The notes under the pieces are model-generated. The model had not been told where the DNA came from. It made no database searches and saw only the letters and a program-made list of their open reading frames with translations. Shown here piece after piece: positions 59,399-64,000 of a DNA stretch of 64,000 nt (its first letter is position 1; the number at the start of each line of letters is the position of its first letter). The stretch is from Pyrenochaeta sp. MPI-SDFR-AT-0127. Its lineage: Eukaryota > Ascomycota > Dothideomycetes > Pleosporales > Cucurbitariaceae. Location of the stretch: the NCBI GenBank assembly GCA_020747015.1, contig JAGTJM010000058.1, positions 124,001 through 188,000 of the forward strand, in the 5' to 3' direction. The position numbers were made by a program, and so were the translations under genes.

Positions 59399-60396
59399 CT
59401 AAGACCAAAACTTCTTCATGTACTCCTCCACGGACATTGGCTTTACCGAAGGACATAGTTTGTTCAAGATTGGCTCGACTATGCCCTCTCCCACAGCATT
59501 GCGGCTGGCCAGCAGCTCGATTTGAAGCCATAATAATTTGCTCACATTGGAGACGTCCACCTCGGCTTCCTCTTTCTCAATCTCTTCATACTTTCGATAG
59601 GTCACGTTCATTTTCTTGCCTCTCACCTTCTCGATGATCTGCACGACCTTATCCATCCTAAGAGTTTCGCTTGCCAGACTGAAGTCCTCCTTCCAGCTTC
59701 CCTGTGGCAGAAGGCACGCGGCTGCAGCAAAGCGTCCCACGTCGCCAAGTTCTGTCATAGTCATGTGTGGCACTTCGCCTTCTTTCGTAAGAGGTATGGC
59801 AGCTTTCATGTTTTTTACATCCCAGACAAATACCCAGGTATCGTTCATCTCGTGTGTTGCCGCTGCCTCATCAGGGGCCCCGTATCCGAGGTAGTTCATG
59901 AATAAACCGACGTGAAAACCAGCGTACTCAAAATCAGGCGTTTTCTTCTTTGCCTCACGACAAGCAGCCATTACTTCGCGGCCAGGTTGAAGTAGCGTAA
60001 CGTTGTCTGCTGCCTGAGGTCCGACGCCAAACTCGGCTGGCGCAAAGCGCGAGATGCCAGCACGCAGGCCAGCTCTCAGTAGATTTATCTGGCTACTGAC
60101 CCAAGTACCATCGGCCGCCAATATTACGCAAAGAACCTTGATCGTCAATCATCCATTTTTGAGGAGATCTCACGACATACAGTATGAATACCTTGAAGTG
60201 CGTCATAAAGCGAATCTTCAGAGCTATAGTCGACCTTGCGGACTTCAATTCCCGTCTCTTCCAGCCATGCTGGTACCTTAGAGCTTTGTCTCGAAAGCAC
60301 AACTGCCCGCAGCTGATCCGGATATTGTTGAATGGCTCTCACGATCGAGCGGCCAAGGCCTGACGACGATCCGCCTGCGACTGCAATGGTGATCAT
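59399..60396 (-). CDS. NmrA-like / isoflavone-reductase-like NAD(P)-binding protein
   Basis: Exons 60396-60181 and 60136-59399, joined over a 44-nt intron, give 317 residues, typical of the family. The N-terminal Rossmann motif is TIAVAGGSSSGLGRSIVRAI. ILAADGTWVSSQINLLRAGL, ISRFAPAEFGVG and FEYAGFHVGLFMNYLGYG correspond to the usual atypical-SDR blocks; a catalytic Tyr-Lys pair of classical SDRs is not obvious. Such proteins are either NADPH-dependent reductases of phenolic or secondary metabolites, or redox-sensing regulators related to NmrA. The neighbouring methyltransferase on the same strand may be metabolically related, but the 477-bp gap gives no operon logic in a fungus. Confidence 0.88.
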
Positions 60397-60872
60397 CCTT
60401 AAGGGGGAGGCAGAATCGATATAGAGAAGAATGCTATGCTGTCGGATGCTGAGTTTCAGTTGCAAAAAGCGGTCTTTCGAGGGTGTCTTATTACAATCTC
60501 CCCCGCTCAGCGCCACAACCCCGCGTTACACTTAGGTGGCCATCATACCGCCCTTCTCGATTCAGATGAAGGGGCGCCATCTCGGGATCAACACGTGTCC
60601 GCGCAATGACTTCGCGTTCTTCGCGTTTGCGCCCAGAATGTACAAAGCCAAGACTCACAACCCGTTGTGGCGTTGCGCAGCCTTGTTAATGTTTCCTACC
60701 CTGGTCATGCTCTCATTCATCCCCACCAATAATTGGAGACTGGCTTGGCTCCAGAACCAGGCTGTAGATCATGGCCGCCAACTTTAGTTTAACAAGCAGG
60801 AGTCACGAACAGGTGCCAGAATGAGATCAACATCCAGTCTTTGCCATTGGCAGCTGATGTCCCTCTCTAACG
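60397..60872. other. Intergenic: NmrA-like promoter region
   Basis: About 480 bp between two minus-strand genes; nothing recognised. Confidence 0.35.
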
Positions 60873-61700
60873 CTACACCTTTTCGACTCCAACGATTAAA
60901 AACATCGGCCTGCTCCCCTCTCCGTCCCAGCCCTCTTTTACATCCGCCCTTCTCGCAACCCACTCCCTGACACTTTTGATTGCAAAGCCGGCCTCCAGCA
61001 GACTATACAGTCCCAATCAGCATATTCCTATAATGCAGTACGCGAAAGAAGAGTCTTACCCGCCTAAAATGCCTTCCAATGTCCGATGATACTTTACAAC
61101 CCCACCCATCCAATCCGTCCTCCGAACGCCTTCATCCGCGTACCTTGTCAGCGGCCAAACGGGGTGCCCCTCGTCACCCGAGCTACTTGACGCAGCGAGG
61201 AATGCAGGATTACTCGGCGCCGTAAAGATCGGATGCTCGCAGGAAAACACAAACTTGCCTCCAGATGTCAGGGAGCCGTAGATTTGCTGCAGCAAGCGTA
61301 TAAACGAGTCTTTGGAAAGATAATGCAGTGCCAAACTAGAATAAACGATGTCGTACTCCTCACTCTTCAACTCGATAGTGTTGAGATCTTGAATCTCATA
61401 TTTCATTTTCTCCTGGAGCTCTTCGTTTGTCATACTCTTCGCTTTCTCGATCATGTTTGTTGAAATGTCAGATGCGTCGATGTGCCTTGCGCCTTGTGCA
61501 GCGGCATAGCGTGCAAACCATCCGAGGCCGCATCCTAGATCTAAAACTCTCTTCTCTTTCAAATCTCCCAAAATGGCACGCATAATCGGCCATTCTGACG
61601 CACCATCAAGTCCATGTTGCTGGCGGGGGAGTTGGAGGTAGTTCTCGAAGAAGGAAGGGCGGTCGTAAATCGGCGTTTCTGTCAGTGTAGATTCGGCCAT
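60873..61700 (-). CDS. Class I SAM-dependent methyltransferase
   Basis: Exons 61700-61060 and 61002-60873, joined over a 57-nt intron, give 256 residues. Start MAESTLTE is chosen at 61700; the frame is open further upstream but lacks family similarity. SAM-binding motif I is VLDLGCGLGWFARYAA. Motif II has an acidic residue in DASDIS, and YDIVYSSLALHYL is motif IV, followed by GGKFVFSCEHPIF. The spliced C-terminus, EAGFAIKSVREW...RPMFLIVGVEKV, restores the normal end of this family (bacterial-like Methyltransf_11/25 proteins). Substrate unknown; small-molecule methylation is likely. Confidence 0.88.
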
Positions 61701-62055
61701 TACGATTGCTGTGACAGTTGACTTCAAGTTTGGATGTATGTGACGAATTATAGAGTTTCTGCTCCATGCGATGGATCTCGATGAGCTTGGCAAGGTTGAG
61801 GTTTGCAGTCATCGATGCTTGAAGTGTATCAGATCAGCATGCTTCGAGCGAGGCAACCCCACGGCCATCGACCTATCAGCTCATTCCCGTACCGGCATAC
61901 TATTTTCACATGTGCTAGCCAGCCAAATCCTAGGTTCGACAGATGGATCAATTTCCATCTGCCTCACAATTTTGGTATCTAGTGCCTATCTAAGTAGTTC
62001 CATTAGTCCTGTTTTCCCGTGAGTACAGTACAGTGCGCTATGTGCAAGCTCGCTG
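61701..62055. other. Short intergenic region
   Basis: About 355 bp; nothing recognised beyond the presumed methyltransferase promoter. Confidence 0.35.
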
Positions 62056-63834
62056 CTATGACCGCCGGGGACCCACTAGCGGGGTTAACGCTTCATATGC
62101 AGGCGCCTCTGAAAGCCTTGCCACACTATCCAGTTCCACAGCGTAATGTCTATGATCTCCATGCCCAAGCTCTGTCACTGCAGTTTCGCTGTGCATCTCT
62201 GAAGTGTCATGACCATACTTTTCCACTGGAATCCGGGTATCCAATGGCATGCCGCTGTCCGATGGTGGTGCTGTATGCCTCCTTCGACGCCAGAAAAGGA
62301 ATGCAATACCAGCAATAAGAGCGAGACCACCAACGCCACCGACCACTATACCTGCGATAGCGCCGCCAGATAGTCCGCTGGAGGAGCCGCTCAAAGATCC
62401 GCCGGATGCCCCGAAGAGCCATTGCTAGGTGCCCCACTAGATTCCGAGGATGGTGGTATATCAGAGGGGTTCGTTGGGTCTGCGCCCACAACGTTCGCTG
62501 CAGAGACGCAATCGTTGGCCGTGTCAATTCCCAAAAGCTTCTGAGTGGCTGGCGTTGGGTTTGCCCGCGAGATAGTGAATCGTTCTTTGTCGTTGTCGAC
62601 CATTAGGTATGCGACACTGAAAAACATGGCGCCAATACGAGGCATCATGTCATTGCTTCGAACGATAGGGATGGATATGATGTCTTTTTTTGTCTCAATG
62701 AGACCTCTGCCAGCGGCTATGAAAGTTTCGCCAAAGAGGAGCTGGTTATTGGGGACCGTCACGGTCAGCGCATCGTTTAGCGTGATGCTGAGGTTACCAG
62801 TGTAAGTGCTGCGATATGTTAGATCCTTGTATGAAGAACAATCGATTAGCACAACTTACGCGCTTGCGCCTCTTACTATGGTCGTGTTGTAAAAATAGGT
62901 CTCGGCTGTACCATTCCGAAAGGAATGAAGCTCCACGCCCATGATGCTTTGCATTCTGTCCCAGTAACGGGTCGGCAGAGTAAGCAGATTGGCGGCAGAT
63001 GGCACAATGCACACCTTCTGTCGACCTAAGCCTTGCATTACGTCTTGCGAGCTAGCGGTAGTTTGTAAAGTCATTCCAGTAATTTCAACGATCATGCCTT
63101 CTCGGCATCGGTCATCGCTTCGATCGAACGGCACTGTGATGTTGGGTGAATCGCCTACGATGGCTTCATCGTAGCCTCCAAACGTTATGGAACCATCACG
63201 TTGCGGACTGGTGACCTCTGTGCCCCAGAACAAAGACCAGGTATTCGAGGAAGTCCGATTGGCATTGGCCAGCCCTCTAAGGAAGGTCGAGTTCCTTGCT
63301 AGGCCGATCTCACCCTTGTGTACGAATCTATTTACGCTTGAAGTGCGCACGCCAAACTCGTACTGGGGCAAATCAATGATTCCTAGGGTTGTGTTCTGCA
63401 ATTTCACATCGTCCAAGGTCCAGTTCGATGGTGTGTCGTCGTCGACGCGTGCAAGTGTCATACCAACCTTTGCACCTTGTGACTTCGAGCTGTCATAAAG
63501 TCCACCTCGGTAGGTAACGCAGACATCGTTAGACCAATCATCTGGACAAAAGCCGCCCGCTGAACCATACATGTAAGTGTCCACGTACCATCTGTTCCTC
63601 ATTAGTCTGCCTCGTCAAAAGAATAAGAACAGGTGGTACCCACGGATTGGGGACCAAAACCATCTGTTGGGCGTTTGGACGGCCAATCTGCATCGAGATA
63701 CCTCGAGCCTCCGCTCGAGTCTCAAGTGCATATCTTTTGAGAGGCAGCGATATTGCTCGCGGCTGACATGACGCTCCCACAACGGACCATATGAGACTGA
63801 AAAAAGGAAGTACCCGATACAAAGTCCAAAACAT
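62056..63834 (-). CDS. Membrane-anchored pepsin-fold (A1-like) protein, catalytic Asp motifs not found; one-base frame break
   Basis: Exons 63834-63644, 63597-62860 and 62808-62056, about 560 residues. A signal peptide (FFSLIWSVVGASC) precedes a pepsin-like domain with typical surroundings: YGSAGGFCPDDW, FGVRTSSVNRFVHKGEIGLA, GSITFGGYDEAIVG and a C-terminal half with FGETFIAAGRG. Where DTG/DSG triads are expected I read LVPNPNRWYVDTYM and VCIVPSAANLLTLP, so both catalytic aspartates appear missing. A Ser/Gly linker, a single TM (AIAGIVVGGVGGLALIAGIAF) and a basic cytosolic tail (RRRRHTAPP) end the protein. At about 62400-62420 (GGGG run, minus strand) one base must be added to join SSG to ASGGSLSG, so there is either a sequencing error or a recent frameshift. 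Introns are 46 and 51 nt. Confidence 0.72.
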
Positions 63835-64000
63835 TATGAGGCCAAGAACGAAGGACGTACGAAAGAATGGGATGGCCTAGAGAAGACGACATACAGGGAA
63901 TACCTATGTAAACCACGCGGGTACCCGCAGGGAAATGGCACTTCTGCGCACATACCAGAGCTGAATTTGGCATACCATATCCGGGCGTAACAAGGCGGAG

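Overview
The window looks like nuclear DNA of a filamentous ascomycete (Pezizomycotina). The genes carry many 44-60 nt introns with GTRAGT-type donors and CTAAC/CTGAC-type branch sites. Several families are typical of or restricted to filamentous fungi: HET-domain proteins, NACHT and NB-ARC STAND proteins, FunK1-type kinase, Rieske-containing nitrite reductase, siderophore MFS transporter and NmrA-like reductase. The class is uncertain; Dothideomycetes is only a guess. Exon boundaries were worked out by hand from frame continuity and splice consensus.

Layout. 0-1.5 kb: relics of a HET gene and a FunK1 kinase gene. 1.6-5.6 kb: assimilatory nitrite reductase, with a perfect NirA-type palindrome and GATA sites in its promoter. 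6.7-12.3 kb: an NLR-like receptor (nucleoside-phosphorylase-like domain, NACHT, ankyrin array) whose ankyrin array continues past the stop as a decayed tail. 14.0-19.3 kb: a divergent pair of uncharacterised genes, one encoding a 1043-residue protein with a collagen-like Gly-rich front. 20.7-25.8 kb: two MFS transporters, one hexose-type and one siderophore-type; the latter has two ATCWGATAA iron-GATA sites upstream. 27.3-30.3 kb: a large Pro-rich membrane-anchored protein of unknown role. 31.5-32.6 kb: an F-box-like gene with a frame break. 33.2-38.2 kb: an NB-ARC/TPR NLR followed, on the same strand, by a full-length HET-domain gene. 40.1-41.0 kb: a C2H2 finger protein. 42.1-44.0 kb: an ankyrin relic and a secreted M28 aminopeptidase. 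47.4-51.3 kb: a secreted SGNH-hydrolase / FG-GAP / HExxH fusion protein. 53-58 kb: gene-poor and repeat-containing, with two small secreted proteins, an intron-containing tRNA-Val and a 41-bp minisatellite. 59.4-63.8 kb: an NmrA-like protein, a methyltransferase and a membrane-anchored pepsin-fold protein without recognisable catalytic aspartates.

How it fits together. The first 38 kb is rich in allorecognition/innate-immunity gene families (two NLR architectures, one intact HET gene, relics of HET, FunK1 and ankyrin genes), with homogenised repeats and pseudogenisation, as expected where such genes turn over. Interspersed are nutrient genes for nitrite, hexose and siderophore iron, two of which carry recognisable pathway-specific cis elements. 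The best candidates for something undescribed are the head-to-head gene pair at 14-19 kb and the three-module secreted enzyme at 47-51 kb.
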